Assembly (NCBI RefSeq): GCF_029937755.1 | Contig: NZ_JAPYPG010000005.1 | Span: forward strand, 186,001-250,000 | Source: Henriciella sp. | GTDB taxonomy: Bacteria; Pseudomonadota; Alphaproteobacteria; Caulobacterales; Hyphomonadaceae | Direction of reading: 5' to 3' | DNA: 64,000 nucleotides | Shown here: positions 1-9,673 of the stretch, in pieces | Position numbering within the stretch: the stretch's first letter is position 1 | Layout: each line of letters starts with the position of its first letter | Notes under the pieces: generated by a model | Told to the model about the DNA's origin: nothing | Seen by the model: the letters and a program-made list of their open reading frames with translations, nothing else | The model's database searches: none | Program-made: the position numbers and the translations under genes

Positions 1-1086
1 TCAACGGCCGGACCAAGAGGCGCTCAGTGGGCCTTGGCCGGTGTCGGCGTCGCCGTGTCGATTCCCGTCTTCTTTGATGTTGCGTTCATCATCCTTGCCC
101 CAATGCTGTTCGGTCTGGCGCGACGCTCCGGCCGTCCGGTTCTCTGGTTCGCGATCCCGGCGCTTGCGGGCATGGGGATGGCACATACATTCCTGCCGCC
201 GACGCCAGGGCCGATTGCTGTCGCCGACCTGATCGGCGCCAATCTAGGCTGGGTCTTCCTTACCGGTCTTGCAACGGGCGTCCCGGCCGTCTTGCTGGGC
301 GGCATCCTGTTTGCCCCGATGGCATCGAGACTGGCAGGACCGGTGCTGGATGCTGGACCTGCCTCCTTGCCTGAAGCGCTCGGCGAGGCCGCTCCGGAAA
401 CGGATGGCGCGAAACAGCCATCAGCCCTCTCCGTCCTCCTGATCATTCTCGCTCCGCTTGCGCTGATTGTCCTCGGCGCCTTCGCAGAAATGATGCCTGT
501 TCCAGAGGGGGGTCAGGTTGTCCTGACGTTCATCGGACATCCTTTTGCGGCCCTGCTGATCGCCTGCAGCATCGCCTATGTCGTGCTTGGCCTGAGCCAT
601 GATTTTAAACCGGAAGCCCTGAACAAGGTGATGGCAAAGTCGCTTGAGCCGGCAGGCGTAATCGTTCTCATCACGGGCGCGGGCGGCGCATTCAAGCAAG
701 TTCTGGTCGATTCCCAACTAGGCACCCAGATCGCCGATCTCATGGTGTCCGCCAGTCTCGCACCCATCGTCATGGCCTTCGCTATTGCGGCCATACTGAG
801 GGTCGCCCAAGGGTCTGCCACGGTCGCCATGATCACCAGCGGCACGCTCGTCTCAGCCATGATTGATACGTCGGCGGCATCGCCTGTCGGCCTCGCCCTG
901 ATCGTCTCCAGCATCGCATCCGGTGCAATCGTCTGCAGCCACGTCAACGACTCGGGCTTCTGGCTCGTCAGCCGCTATCTTGGCCTGACCGAGACACAGA
1001 CGCTCAAAACCTGGACGGTGATGACAACCATCATTGGTCTGTCTGGTTTTGTCATCGCCTGCCTGATTGCGCTCGCCGTGACCTGA
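1..1086 (+). CDS. GntP-family aldonate:H+ symporter (5' end missing)
   Basis: The frame is open from the first base of the window, so the gene begins upstream; 361 residues remain of a family usually about 440-450 long. It is almost wholly hydrophobic, with helices separated by short loops. The segment GIPVFFDVAF-like near the start (here VSIPVFFDVAFIILAP) and a late GSATVAMIT stretch resemble gluconate/GntP permeases. Inner-membrane uptake of a sugar acid is inferred. It lies 63 bases before xylX on the same strand, so xylonate or a related aldonate is the most economical substrate. That assignment rests on neighbours, not on a specificity motif. An operator-like site in the 63-base gap suggests xylX also has its own promoter. 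Confidence 0.85.
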   Translation, partial: STAGPRGAQWALAGVGVAVSIPVFFDVAFIILAPMLFGLARRSGRPVLWFAIPALAGMGMAHTFLPPTPGPIAVADLIGANLGWVFLTGLATGVPAVLLGGILFAPMASRLAGPVLDAGPASLPEALGEAAPETDGAKQPSALSVLLIILAPLALIVLGAFAEMMPVPEGGQVVLTFIGHPFAALLIACSIAYVVLGLSHDFKPEALNKVMAKSLEPAGVIVLITGAGGAFKQVLVDSQLGTQIADLMVSASLAPIVMAFAIAAILRVAQGSATVAMITSGTLVSAMIDTSAASPVGLALIVSSIASGAIVCSHVNDSGFWLVSRYLGLTETQTLKTWTVMTTIIGLSGFVIACLIALAVT

Positions 1087-1119
1087 CGGCCAACCATCTT
1101 TGCGACCTCGAACGTTTAA

Positions 1120-1133
1120 TGTTAACGCTATCT
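1120..1133. promoter_or_regulatory. XylR-like operator before xylX
   Basis: TGTTAACGCTATCT is a near-palindrome with a central CG, as in LacI-family operators. It differs from the window consensus TGATAACGCTAACA at three positions. It lies 17 bases before the xylX start codon, where a bound repressor would block initiation. Confidence 0.6.
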
Positions 1134-1149
1134 TTCAGAAAGTAGCCCC

Positions 1150-2310
1150 ATGGATCTGCCACTCCGTTCAGAACAGATTTTGCCAGATGACGCAGACGCC
1201 TTGCTGATTGGCCGGGTCTGGTCGCGTGAAGAGCGGGGGCCCTGCCCCGTGCTTATCAGCAGCGGCCGCGTGATCAACCTGATCTCCATCGCGCCGACTG
1301 TGTCTGCCCTCCTGGAATCAGCCCTGCCCGACCGGACCAATCTGTCCGCACTGCCGGATCTCGGACCACTCGACGCATTCCTGTTGCCGGACGATGATGA
1401 ACGCTGCCGCGGCAGCTTGCTCGCGCCGTGCGACCTTCAGGCCATCAAGGCCGCCGGGGTGACCTTTGCGGCCAGCCTGCTCGAGCGCGTCGTGGAAGAA
1501 CGCGCTGGCGGCGACCCGGCACGCGCAGTACAATTACGGGCTGAACTGTCAGCGACCATCGCGGGCGATTTCGCGTTAATCCGGCCAGGATCTGCAGAAG
1601 CAGACGCGCTGCGTACCCGCCTGAAGGCAGAAGGGCTTTGGTCGCAATACCTGGAAGTCGGCTTCGGCGAGTATGCGGAGATCTTCACAAAGGCCCAGCC
1701 CATGTCGGCGGTGGGCTGCGGCGCCGAGATCGGCGTCCTGTCGGCATCCGACTGGAACAATCCTGAGCCCGAAGTCGCCCTTATCGTCACCTCGCAGGGC
1801 AACATCATCGGTGCGACTCTTGCCAATGACGTGAACCTCCGGGACATGGAAGGCCGCTCGGCATTGCTGCTCGGCAAGGCGAAGGACAACAATGCGTCCT
1901 GCGCAATCGGGCCTTTCATTCGTCTGTTCGATGAGGATTTCAGCCTGGCGCACGTGGCGCACGCCGAGATCAGCCTGGACGTTCTCGGCACGGACGGATT
2001 CCATCTGCAGGGCACGAGCGACATGTCGAAGATTTCCAGAAAGCCGGAAGATATCGTCTCGCAGGCGATCGGCCCTCATCATCAATATCCGGATGGTCTG
2101 GCAGTCCTGCTCGGCACGATGTTCGCCCCGGTGGAGGACAGGCGCGCACCGGGTCAGGGCTTCACGCACGAAGCCGGCGATTGCGTAAAGATATCAACAC
2201 GCTCTCTCGGCACCCTGATCAACTGGACGACCACGTCGGAAACGGCTGCGCCATGGACGTTCGGAATGGGCGCCCTGATGACCAACCTTGCAAGGCGGGG
2301 AGTACTCTAG
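1150..2310 (+). CDS. xylX: 2-keto-3-deoxy-xylonate dehydratase (FAH superfamily)
   Basis: At 386 residues this matches the Caulobacter XylX-type fumarylacetoacetate-hydrolase-fold enzymes. They dehydrate 2-keto-3-deoxy-D-xylonate (or the L-arabonate equivalent) to 2-oxoglutarate semialdehyde. Family signatures visible include NLRDMEGRSALLLGKAKDNN, then HHQYPDGLAVLLGTMFAP, and a C-terminal ALMTNLARRG. The acidic metal ligands typical of the fold are in the ExE-like segment around PEPEVALIV. The start ATG at 1150 has only a weak Shine-Dalgarno (AGAAAG). The stop TAG abuts the xylD start, so the two are translationally coupled. Role in the Weimberg pathway is supported by the following xylD and semialdehyde dehydrogenase. 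Confidence 0.9.
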   Translation: MDLPLRSEQILPDDADALLIGRVWSREERGPCPVLISSGRVINLISIAPTVSALLESALPDRTNLSALPDLGPLDAFLLPDDDERCRGSLLAPCDLQAIKAAGVTFAASLLERVVEERAGGDPARAVQLRAELSATIAGDFALIRPGSAEADALRTRLKAEGLWSQYLEVGFGEYAEIFTKAQPMSAVGCGAEIGVLSASDWNNPEPEVALIVTSQGNIIGATLANDVNLRDMEGRSALLLGKAKDNNASCAIGPFIRLFDEDFSLAHVAHAEISLDVLGTDGFHLQGTSDMSKISRKPEDIVSQAIGPHHQYPDGLAVLLGTMFAPVEDRRAPGQGFTHEAGDCVKISTRSLGTLINWTTTSETAAPWTFGMGALMTNLARRGVL

Positions 2311-4095
2311 ATGACAGGATCGAAGAAACGCGACTTTCGGCTGCGCTCGCAGGACTGGTTCGACAATGTCGAGCATGCTGACATGGCCGCGATCTATCTG
2401 GAACGTTTCACCAATTATGGCCTGACCCTGGAGGAACTGCGCGAGGGCCGGCCGATCATTGGGATTGCGCAGTCCGGCTCCGACCTTGCGCCCTGCAACC
2501 GGATTCATGTCGACCTTGCACGCCGGGTGAAGGACGGCATCCGGGATGCAGGCGGCATCCCCATCGAATTCCCGATGCATCCGATCTTCGAGAACGGACG
2601 ACGCCCTACCGCCGCCCTCGACCGCAATCTCGCCTATCTCGGCCTCGTCGAAATTCTGCACGGTTACCCGCTCGACGGCGTCGTGCTGACTACCGGCTGC
2701 GACAAGACTACACCCTCTGCGCTGATGGCCGCGGCCACTGCGAACCTGCCAGCCATCGTGCTGTCGGGCGGGCCGATGCTGGATGGCTGGTCCAATAGCG
2801 AACGTGTCGGCTCCGGCACGGTGCTGTGGCGCGTGCGCAAGGAATATGCGGCGGGCAAAATCACGCGCGAAACCCTCATCGAACGCGTCGCCGCCTCGAC
2901 GCCGTCGCTCGGTCACTGCAATCCGATGGGCACGGCGTTGACCATGAACGTTCTTGCCGAGGCGCTCGGCATGTCGCTCACCGGTTCGTCTACCATCCCC
3001 GCTCCGTACAAGGAGCGTCCGCAATGTGCCTACCGGACAGGCAAGCGCGCGGTCACCATGGTGGAGGAACAGCTGAAACCGCTCGACGTGATGACGCGCG
3101 CCTCCTTCCTCAATGCCGTCCGCGTAAATGCCGCGATCGGCGGATCGCCCAACGCCTACCCGCACCTCATGGCGATCGCCCGCCATGCCGGAGTCGACCT
3201 GACGGCGGACGACTGGAACGCGCATGGCTATGAGATACCGCTGCTCGCCAATGTGCAGCCTGCGGGCGAGTATCTCGGCGAGCATTTCCACCGGGCGGGC
3301 GGCGTGCCGGCCATTATGAACGAACTCGCAGGCGCCGGGCATCTCGACCTCGATGCGATGACGGTGACCGGCTCGAAACTGGGCCAGAATCTCGAATCCG
3401 TTGGCCCCGCCGACCGCGAGGTAATCTATGCCTACGACACGCCGCTCCGGCGGAATGGCGGCTTCAAGGTGCTAACCGGAAACCTTTTCGACAGCGCCAT
3501 CATGAAGACGAGCGCCATCTCCGACCATTTCCGCAACCGCTACCTGTCCGACCCGGACAGACCCAACACGTTTGAGACCCGCGCGGTCGTGTTCGATGGT
3601 TCGGAGGATTACCGCCGCCGCATCAACGACCCGGCGCTCAAGGTGGACGAGAATTGCATCCTTGTCGTGCGCGGGGCTGGCCCTGTGGCCTGGCCCGGCT
3701 CAGCCGAAGTCGTCAACATGCAGCCGCCGGATGCCCTGATCCGCGAGGGTGTCGACAGTCTGCCGACCATGGGAGACGGCCGCCAGTCTGGCACCTCGGG
3801 CAGCCCCTCCATCCTCAATGCCAGCCCCGAAGCCGCTGAAGGCGGCGGCCTCGCCTGGCTCAAGGATGGCGACATCATCCGGATCGACCTCGATACAGGT
3901 CGCTGCGACGCTCTTGTCAGCGAGGATGAGATCGCCCGCCGCAAGCAGGACCTTGTCTATGCGGTGCGGGACAGCGAGACGCCATGGCAGGCCATGTACC
4001 GGGCCTCCGTCACACAGCTTGGCGATGGCGCCGTCATCAAAGGCGCCGATACGTTCCGCGATGTTACCTCGCGACTGCCGCGCCACAACCACTGA
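2311..4095 (+). CDS. xylD: D-xylonate dehydratase (IlvD/Edd family)
   Basis: This 594-residue protein is a clear IlvD/Edd dehydratase. It removes water from D-xylonate to give 2-keto-3-deoxy-D-xylonate using an Fe-S cluster and Mg2+. It closely resembles Caulobacter XylD as I remember it: RSQDWFDN near the N-terminus, PIIGIAQSGSDLAPCNRIH, VLTTGCDKTTPSALMAA, GHCNPMGTALTMN, GDGRQSGTSGSPSILNASPE, and a C-terminus ending LPRHNH. The cysteines in PCNR, GCDK and GHCN are the expected cluster ligands. ATG follows the xylX stop directly, with GGGGAG eight bases upstream. A related pentonate such as L-arabonate cannot be excluded as substrate. Confidence 0.95.
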   Translation: MTGSKKRDFRLRSQDWFDNVEHADMAAIYLERFTNYGLTLEELREGRPIIGIAQSGSDLAPCNRIHVDLARRVKDGIRDAGGIPIEFPMHPIFENGRRPTAALDRNLAYLGLVEILHGYPLDGVVLTTGCDKTTPSALMAAATANLPAIVLSGGPMLDGWSNSERVGSGTVLWRVRKEYAAGKITRETLIERVAASTPSLGHCNPMGTALTMNVLAEALGMSLTGSSTIPAPYKERPQCAYRTGKRAVTMVEEQLKPLDVMTRASFLNAVRVNAAIGGSPNAYPHLMAIARHAGVDLTADDWNAHGYEIPLLANVQPAGEYLGEHFHRAGGVPAIMNELAGAGHLDLDAMTVTGSKLGQNLESVGPADREVIYAYDTPLRRNGGFKVLTGNLFDSAIMKTSAISDHFRNRYLSDPDRPNTFETRAVVFDGSEDYRRRINDPALKVDENCILVVRGAGPVAWPGSAEVVNMQPPDALIREGVDSLPTMGDGRQSGTSGSPSILNASPEAAEGGGLAWLKDGDIIRIDLDTGRCDALVSEDEIARRKQDLVYAVRDSETPWQAMYRASVTQLGDGAVIKGADTFRDVTSRLPRHNH

Positions 4096-4122
4096 TTTGA
4101 AGCAATATCGAAGGATTATCCC

Positions 4123-5640
4123 ATGAGCGATACATTGTCCGGACACCATCTCATTGCTGGTGAATGGCATGCCTCGGAGCGGCGCTTCAAATCCACCGGC
4201 CTTGATGGAGAGAGCTTTGACGTCTCCAGCGGCGGCGCAGCCGAAGTCGATCGTGCCGCCAAGGCCGCCGACGAGGCCTACCGGACCTATGGCTGGACCT
4301 CGCGCGAAGCACGGGCAGCGTTCCTGGACAGGATTGCAGACTCCATCGAGGCACGCGGCGAGGCGATCACCAAGGCGGGCACGGCCGAAACCGGCCTGCC
4401 AGAAGGCCGCCTCAATGGCGAACGCGGGCGCACCACGGGCCAGCTCCGCCTGTTCGCCGACCATATCAGGAAGGGCGACTATCTCGACCGGCGCCATGCC
4501 GAAGCGCTACCGGACCGCCAGCCCGCACCACGCCCGGACCTGCGGCTCATGCAGCGTCCTATGGGCCCTGTTGCCGTGTTTGGCGCATCAAATTTCCCGC
4601 TCGCCTTCTCGACAGCCGGCGGCGACACGGCCGCAGCGCTCGCCGCCGGTTGTCCCGTTATCGTCAAGGCGCACCCGGCCCATCCGCGCACGGGAGAACT
4701 CGTCGCGCGTGCCATCGCCGAGGCCATAGAGGCATGCGGGATGCCAGCCGGCACATTCGGCTTCATTCAGGGCGAAACCCATGAGCTCGGCCAGGCCATG
4801 GTCGATCATCCGCTGGTCAAGGCGGCTGCTTTTACCGGATCGCTCGGCGCAGGGCGGGCGCTTTATGATCGCTGCGCTGCAAGGCCAGAGCCGATCCCGT
4901 TCTATGGCGAATTCGGCTCGATCAACCCCGTCTTCATTCTTCCCGCCGCCCTGAAGGAAAGGGGCGCACAGATCGGCGAGGGCTGGGCCGGATCGCTGAC
5001 GCTCGGTGCCGGGCAGTTCTGCACCAATCCGGGCGTTGCCTTCGTCCGCGAAGGTGAGGGTCTCGATGCCTTCATGGACGCCGCAAGCAAGGCCATCGCC
5101 GCGTCCTCGTCCCAGACAATGCTGACCGATTCCATCGCGGCCTCTTACCGGAAAGGCGCGTCTACATTCAGAAATAGCGATGGGGTGAAAGAGCTTGCCT
5201 GTTCAGACGCTGATGGCCGCCAGGGTGGGCCTGCAATATTCAGGACATCGCTCGACACATGGCTCACCAACCCCGCCTTGTCGGAAGAAGTGTTCGGCCC
5301 CGCCGGCCTTGTCGTCACGGTGCCCGACGCTGCCGCTTACAGCCACGCGGCCGAAGCGCTTGAAGGCCAGCTGACGGCCACGGTGCAGATGGACGCCAGC
5401 GATCGCGAGACGGCAAGCAACCTGCTTCCGGTGCTCGAACGCAAGGCCGGACGGATCCTGTTCAATGGCTTCCCAACCGGGGTCGAAGTCTCCGACGCCA
5501 TGGTCCATTCGGGCCCTTATCCGGCGACGACCAATTTCGGTGCGACGTCTGTGGGTACGATGGCGATCCGGCGCTTCCTGCGGCCGGTCTGCTATCAGGA
5601 CATGCCTGACGCCCTGCTCCACGGTGATCTGCGCTTCTAG
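4123..5640 (+). CDS. 2-oxoglutarate semialdehyde dehydrogenase (2,5-dioxovalerate dehydrogenase)
   Basis: This 505-residue NAD(P)+-dependent aldehyde dehydrogenase belongs to the KGSADH subgroup and oxidises 2-oxoglutarate semialdehyde to 2-oxoglutarate, the last Weimberg step. Seen: the Rossmann-side segment GPVAVFGASNFPLAFS, the FTGSLGAGRAL nucleotide-binding loop, the general-base Glu in FYGEFGSINPVF, and the catalytic Cys in GAGQFCTNPG. Start ATG has AAGGA at a good distance, 27 bases after xylD. It is the last gene of the plus-strand operon. In Caulobacter the equivalent is called xylA, a name avoided here because a true xylose isomerase is also present. Confidence 0.92.
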   Translation: MSDTLSGHHLIAGEWHASERRFKSTGLDGESFDVSSGGAAEVDRAAKAADEAYRTYGWTSREARAAFLDRIADSIEARGEAITKAGTAETGLPEGRLNGERGRTTGQLRLFADHIRKGDYLDRRHAEALPDRQPAPRPDLRLMQRPMGPVAVFGASNFPLAFSTAGGDTAAALAAGCPVIVKAHPAHPRTGELVARAIAEAIEACGMPAGTFGFIQGETHELGQAMVDHPLVKAAAFTGSLGAGRALYDRCAARPEPIPFYGEFGSINPVFILPAALKERGAQIGEGWAGSLTLGAGQFCTNPGVAFVREGEGLDAFMDAASKAIAASSSQTMLTDSIAASYRKGASTFRNSDGVKELACSDADGRQGGPAIFRTSLDTWLTNPALSEEVFGPAGLVVTVPDAAAYSHAAEALEGQLTATVQMDASDRETASNLLPVLERKAGRILFNGFPTGVEVSDAMVHSGPYPATTNFGATSVGTMAIRRFLRPVCYQDMPDALLHGDLRF

Positions 5641-5659
5641 CCTCACTGCCGTGAGCAAA

Positions 5660-5700
5660 GCTGCCCCGCGCCTCAGGCAAACCCTCGTGGCCGGGGCAGC
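5660..5700. terminator. Bidirectional terminator-like hairpin
   Basis: GCTGCCCC (5660-5667) and GGGGCAGC (5693-5700) form an 8-bp perfect stem with a 25-base loop. It lies exactly between the convergent dehydrogenase and esterase genes. There is no long T run, so termination is inferred from position and symmetry. Confidence 0.45.
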
Positions 5701-5707
5701 CCTTCGG

Positions 5708-7651
5708 TTACCTGACGTCCAGCTTAAACGGTGTGACCGGGATCATGTCGTCTGCGTACAGATTGCAGATCGGCGCATCGCCCCAGCAGTGGCGGATGGT
5801 TGCTGGCTCAAAGCCTTCCGGCACCGTTGCAACCAGTGTGCGGCCATCGAGACGGGCATCAGCCCAGTTGCATCGTCCAGCCTCGTCGCAGACAGAAACA
5901 CTGACCACCCGGTCGCCCGAAATCGAGGTGTAATCACCCTCAGGCAAGTCGATCCGGATGGATCCGCCATCTCTTTCGGCCGTCACCGGTGAGTAGCCTG
6001 TGGTGCTGGCGTCCGACGCCCCTGACAAGCCATCAAGCACATCGACAGCGCGCATCGCGACGGTGAGCTTGTCAGGCGGGTGGATATCCGTGCGGTGGCC
6101 GACATCCATCGTGGTCACCAGACCTGTCAGCGGATCAGCTAGCGCAACGCGGCGCTGGGCGTCCTGCACGCCTGCCCAGCCAGACTCCGAAGGCAGCTCA
6201 GGCATCGCGCCATAGCCCGGCAGCTGGACCACGACGACTGGAAGGTCTGCCCCGAAATTCGAGCGCCAGCCAGCAATCAGCTGGCCCAGCAGGCCTTCAT
6301 AGGCATCCGCCCGCCCCGTATTGCTTTCGCCTTGATACCAGATAGCTGCGCTGACCGCCGTGCCATGCAGCGGCGCAATCATCGCGTTGCCAATCGTGGT
6401 GTAGCCGGTCACGGATTCCCAGGGTGGACGCGGGCCGCCATCATCGGGCTGCATCACCGCCTTGTAGGACCAGCCCGACCCGAGCGGCACAGGCTTGCCG
6501 GATTGCGGCTCAAGCCGCATCACCTCGCCAGGCCCCATCATGCCGCCCGGTCCGTAGTTGTTCAGCACGTTGATGAGGATCGTGTTTTGGCCCGCTTTCA
6601 GGACCCCGGGATCGACAGTGTAGACGCGCTGGTCCGTCCAGCTTGAGGTCGATCCGATGAATTCGCCATTGATCCAGACGGCATCTGAATCATCGAACAG
6701 GCCAAGCGAGATCGTCGCCGGCCCGGTCGCCTGTTCCTCTGTCAGTTCAAAGCGACGAGAAAACCAGAGTCGGCCGAGATGGTTCTCGATCTCGGCGTCA
6801 CCATAGGCTTTCCAGTCGCCGAACTCTTCCGGCGCGCGCTTCCAGGTCGACAGGTCAAGCTCGGCTTTCCAGGGCGCGCTTTCATGCTCGTCCTTCCACC
6901 AGCTCTCCCAGACGGCGCCATAAGCCTTCATCGCCGCTACCGGCTCTTCTCGATAGAGGTCCAGGGTCGCAAGACTTTCGTCGAAGCCACCGGCTGCCTG
7001 AAGGCGTGCCTGCGGTAGCCAGGCCTCGATCTGCGAACCGCCCCATGACGAGTCGATCAGCCCGATGGGCACGCCTCGCTCCGTGCGCAGGCGCTCTCCG
7101 ATGAAATAGCAGACAGCGGAAAAGTCCCGCACGTTTTCAGGGGATGCTGGCGCCCAGCTGGCCCCCGCCAGCAGTTGAGATTGCGGCGAGAGCGCTGTTT
7201 CTTGCGGCACGGTCAGAAGACGCAGGCCCTCGTCAGCACTTTCGGAAATCGCGGAATCCGGATTGAGCGCGCGATAGACCGGGTATTCCATATTCGACTG
7301 TCCCGAACACAGCAGGACATCGCCGACAAGGATATCTTCAGCTGTATACGTCGTGGTGCCGTCGCTCACGGAGAGGTCATATGGCCCGCCTGCCTTCAAA
7401 GGGGCAAAGCTTACCGACCAGCCCCCATCCGAACCGGCTTGCGTCTCAACGGTCTGGCCGGCGAGTGATGCGGTGATCACAGCGCCCGGACCGGCTTCGC
7501 CCGTAATCTCTACATTGGCGCCGCGCTGCACGACAGCATGGTCGGCATAAGCCCCGTCGACAACGAGCTGAGCCGTCGATGGACCGGCCCCCGCCGCCTG
7601 GCAGCCCCCCAGAAACGCGAGTGCGGCGAGTGTCCATGCGGCTTTTTTCAT
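5708..7651 (-). CDS. Secreted SGNH carbohydrate acetylesterase (sialate O-acetylesterase-like)
   Basis: The 647-residue product starts with a lipoprotein signal (MKKAAWTLAALAFLGGC), so it is probably anchored in the outer membrane or periplasm. SGNH-hydrolase blocks are present: CSGQSNMEYPV (nucleophile Ser), SSWGGSQIEAW, IWYQGESN (block III Asn), and DIHPPDK holding the catalytic Asp/His. A jelly-roll-like insertion occupies the middle, as in sialate 9-O-acetylesterase-like proteins. In a xylan locus, removal of acetyl groups from xylo-oligosaccharides is the likely job, but substrate is inferred. ATG at 7651 has GGGAGC seven bases upstream, better than the GTG six bases earlier. It is the last gene of the xylB-xylA-transaldolase operon, 15 bases after the aldolase stop. 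Confidence 0.82.
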   Translation of the reverse strand: MKKAAWTLAALAFLGGCQAAGAGPSTAQLVVDGAYADHAVVQRGANVEITGEAGPGAVITASLAGQTVETQAGSDGGWSVSFAPLKAGGPYDLSVSDGTTTYTAEDILVGDVLLCSGQSNMEYPVYRALNPDSAISESADEGLRLLTVPQETALSPQSQLLAGASWAPASPENVRDFSAVCYFIGERLRTERGVPIGLIDSSWGGSQIEAWLPQARLQAAGGFDESLATLDLYREEPVAAMKAYGAVWESWWKDEHESAPWKAELDLSTWKRAPEEFGDWKAYGDAEIENHLGRLWFSRRFELTEEQATGPATISLGLFDDSDAVWINGEFIGSTSSWTDQRVYTVDPGVLKAGQNTILINVLNNYGPGGMMGPGEVMRLEPQSGKPVPLGSGWSYKAVMQPDDGGPRPPWESVTGYTTIGNAMIAPLHGTAVSAAIWYQGESNTGRADAYEGLLGQLIAGWRSNFGADLPVVVVQLPGYGAMPELPSESGWAGVQDAQRRVALADPLTGLVTTMDVGHRTDIHPPDKLTVAMRAVDVLDGLSGASDASTTGYSPVTAERDGGSIRIDLPEGDYTSISGDRVVSVSVCDEAGRCNWADARLDGRTLVATVPEGFEPATIRHCWGDAPICNLYADDMIPVTPFKLDVR

Positions 7652-7666
7652 TATCACGCTCCCGGG

Positions 7667-8317
7667 TCAGACCTTGATACCGGCCTTCTCTGCGTCGGCG
7701 AGGAAGGCTTTGAGGCCCTTGTCGGTCAGGACATGACTGGCGAGCGAACGGATCACATCCGGTGGCGCCGTCACCACATCTGCGCCGATCAGCGCGCATT
7801 CCTTCACATGGTTGGCACTGCGGATCGAGGCGGCGAGCACCTCGGTCTCGAAACCGTAATTGTCATAGATGGTGCGGATGTCCTGAATAAGGTCCATGCC
7901 ATCAATATTGATATCGTCCAGCCGGCCGATGAAAGGCGAGATATAGCTGGCCCCCGCCTTGGCGGCGAGCAGCGCCTGATTGGCCGAGAAGCAGAGCGTC
8001 ACATTGGTGCGCGTGCCTTCCGACGTCAGCGTCCGGCAGGCCTTCAGCCCGTCGAGCGTGAGCGGCAGCTTCACAACGACATTCGGCGCCAGCCCGGCCA
8101 GCGCCCTGCCCTGCTCCAGCATGCCTGCCTCATCGGTCGCGACGACTTCAGCACTCACCGGACCATCAGTCACCTCGCAGATTTCCACGATGACTTCGCG
8201 GAAATCGCGGCCCGACTTTCCGATCAGGCTGGGATTGGTCGTGACGCCGTCCACGAGACCGGTTACATGCAGGTCGCGGATCGCGGCGACATCGGCAGTA
8301 TCAACGAAAAACTTCAC
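7667..8317 (-). CDS. Transaldolase / fructose-6-phosphate aldolase-like protein
   Basis: The 216-residue length is that of the short TalC/Fsa transaldolase subfamily. It begins [13 protein letters not shown] and has [14 protein letters not shown], the Schiff-base Lys in [26 protein letters not shown], and SPFIGRLDD, all characteristic. It could act as a transaldolase in the pentose phosphate pathway that receives xylulose-5-phosphate from XylB, or as an aldolase cleaving fructose-6-phosphate. The small subfamily contains both activities. It follows xylA by 10 bases in the same operon, which favours pentose phosphate metabolism. Confidence 0.88.
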   Translation of the reverse strand: MKFFVDTADVAAIRDLHVTGLVDGVTTNPSLIGKSGRDFREVIVEICEVTDGPVSAEVVATDEAGMLEQGRALAGLAPNVVVKLPLTLDGLKACRTLTSEGTRTNVTLCFSANQALLAAKAGASYISPFIGRLDDINIDGMDLIQDIRTIYDNYGFETEVLAASIRSANHVKECALIGADVVTAPPDVIRSLASHVLTDKGLKAFLADAEKAGIKV

Positions 8318-8327
8318 GCTTGGCCTC

Positions 8328-9671
8328 CTATTTCAGGCTACGATTGACGAGGTTTTCCAGATACTCCTGACGGCCTGATGTATGCTCGCCGTCGATGCCT
8401 GCGCTGGCGGCATGGTCGGCAATCGTTTCCAGCGAGGCATCCGGCGATAGCATGCGCTGGCCGAGCTCTCCCTTCCAGCCGGCATAGCGCTCATCCTTGA
8501 AGGCCTGGATCTCGCCGCGCTCGATGATGTCGGCCGCCGACAGAAGCGCCCGCGCAAGCGCGTCAACGCCGCCGACATGGGCGTAGACGAGATCGATTTC
8601 ATCGGAGCTCTGGCGACGCACCTTGGCGTCAAAGTTGAAGCCGCCTGTGTCGAATCCGCTCGTAGGCAGCAGCTCGATCAGCGCCAGCGTGATGTCGCGG
8701 ATGTCGAGGTTGAACTGGTCGGTGTCCCAGCCATTCTGATAGTTCCCGCAATTGATGTCGATCGAGCCCATCATGTCGAGCGACACGGCCGTCGCCACTT
8801 CATGCGAGAAGCTGTGCCCCGACAGGGTCGAGTGGTTCGGCTCGATATTGACGTGGACTTCACCCAGCAGGTCGAAGCGCTTCAGGAAACCGTAGATCGT
8901 CGCCACATCGAAATCGTACTGGTGGTACATCGGCTCATGCGGCTTCGGCTCGATCAGGATTTTCCCGTCGAAACCGATCTTGTGCTTGTGCTCCACGACC
9001 ATGGTGAGGAAGCGGCCGAAATTCTCGAGTTCGCGGGTGAGGTCTGTGTTGAGCAGCGTGTCATAACCTTCACGGCCGCCCCAGAGTACATAGTTCGACC
9101 CGCCGAGTTTGTGGGTCGCCTCAAGGCAGTCGCGGATCTGGCGCACCGCGCAGGCGGCGACTTCCGGATCCGGATTGGTCAGGCCGCCAGCGGCATAGCG
9201 CGGATGGCCGAATAGCTTGGCAGTACCCCAGAGCAGACGCACGCCGGACTCTTCCTGATAGCCGGCAAGACGGTCCGCCTGGCGCTTGAAATTGATCGAC
9301 AGCTCATCCGGTGTGTCGGATGCTTCGGTGATGTCCTCATCATGAAAACAATAGAAAGGCAGGCCGAGCACCTTGAAGAAGTCGAAGGCCGCTTCCATGC
9401 GGGCATCGGCTGCTGCGCGATCATTTCCGCTGCGCTGCCAGGGCCGGTCAAACGTGCCTGCCCCGAAGACGTCAAACCCGTCCCAGCAGAAGGTATGCCA
9501 GTAGCAGACCGCCATGCGCAGATGGTCTTCCATCCGCTTGCCAAGCACCATCTGGTCCTTGTCGTAGAATCGGTAGGCCAGCGGATTATCCGATTGCGGG
9601 CCTTCAAATTTCACCGGCGCCATGCCTTTAAAGCCGGATTGACTGACCATGCTAGCGTTCGTGTCCGCCAT
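8328..9671 (-). CDS. xylA: D-xylose isomerase
   Basis: This converts D-xylose to D-xylulose in the cytoplasm. The 447-residue protein has the family's active-site His in [12 protein letters not shown], the metal-site segment [33 protein letters not shown], and [16 protein letters not shown]. It is the long class II type by length. A frame-compatible ATG overlaps the xylB stop as ATGA at 9677, but AGGAG sits only one base before it. The second ATG, at 9671, has ideal spacing of seven bases, so the shorter MADTN start is chosen. The four-base overlap still implies coupling to xylB. Downstream is the transaldolase gene. Confidence 0.96.
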   Translation of the reverse strand: MADTNASMVSQSGFKGMAPVKFEGPQSDNPLAYRFYDKDQMVLGKRMEDHLRMAVCYWHTFCWDGFDVFGAGTFDRPWQRSGNDRAAADARMEAAFDFFKVLGLPFYCFHDEDITEASDTPDELSINFKRQADRLAGYQEESGVRLLWGTAKLFGHPRYAAGGLTNPDPEVAACAVRQIRDCLEATHKLGGSNYVLWGGREGYDTLLNTDLTRELENFGRFLTMVVEHKHKIGFDGKILIEPKPHEPMYHQYDFDVATIYGFLKRFDLLGEVHVNIEPNHSTLSGHSFSHEVATAVSLDMMGSIDINCGNYQNGWDTDQFNLDIRDITLALIELLPTSGFDTGGFNFDAKVRRQSSDEIDLVYAHVGGVDALARALLSAADIIERGEIQAFKDERYAGWKGELGQRMLSPDASLETIADHAASAGIDGEHTSGRQEYLENLVNRSLK

Positions 9672-9673
9672 TC

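Noticed and set aside
2194-3342. Open frame of 382 codons on the minus strand
   Set aside because: It is antisense to xylX and xylD, both certain genes, and its translation is Arg/His-rich without a family pattern.
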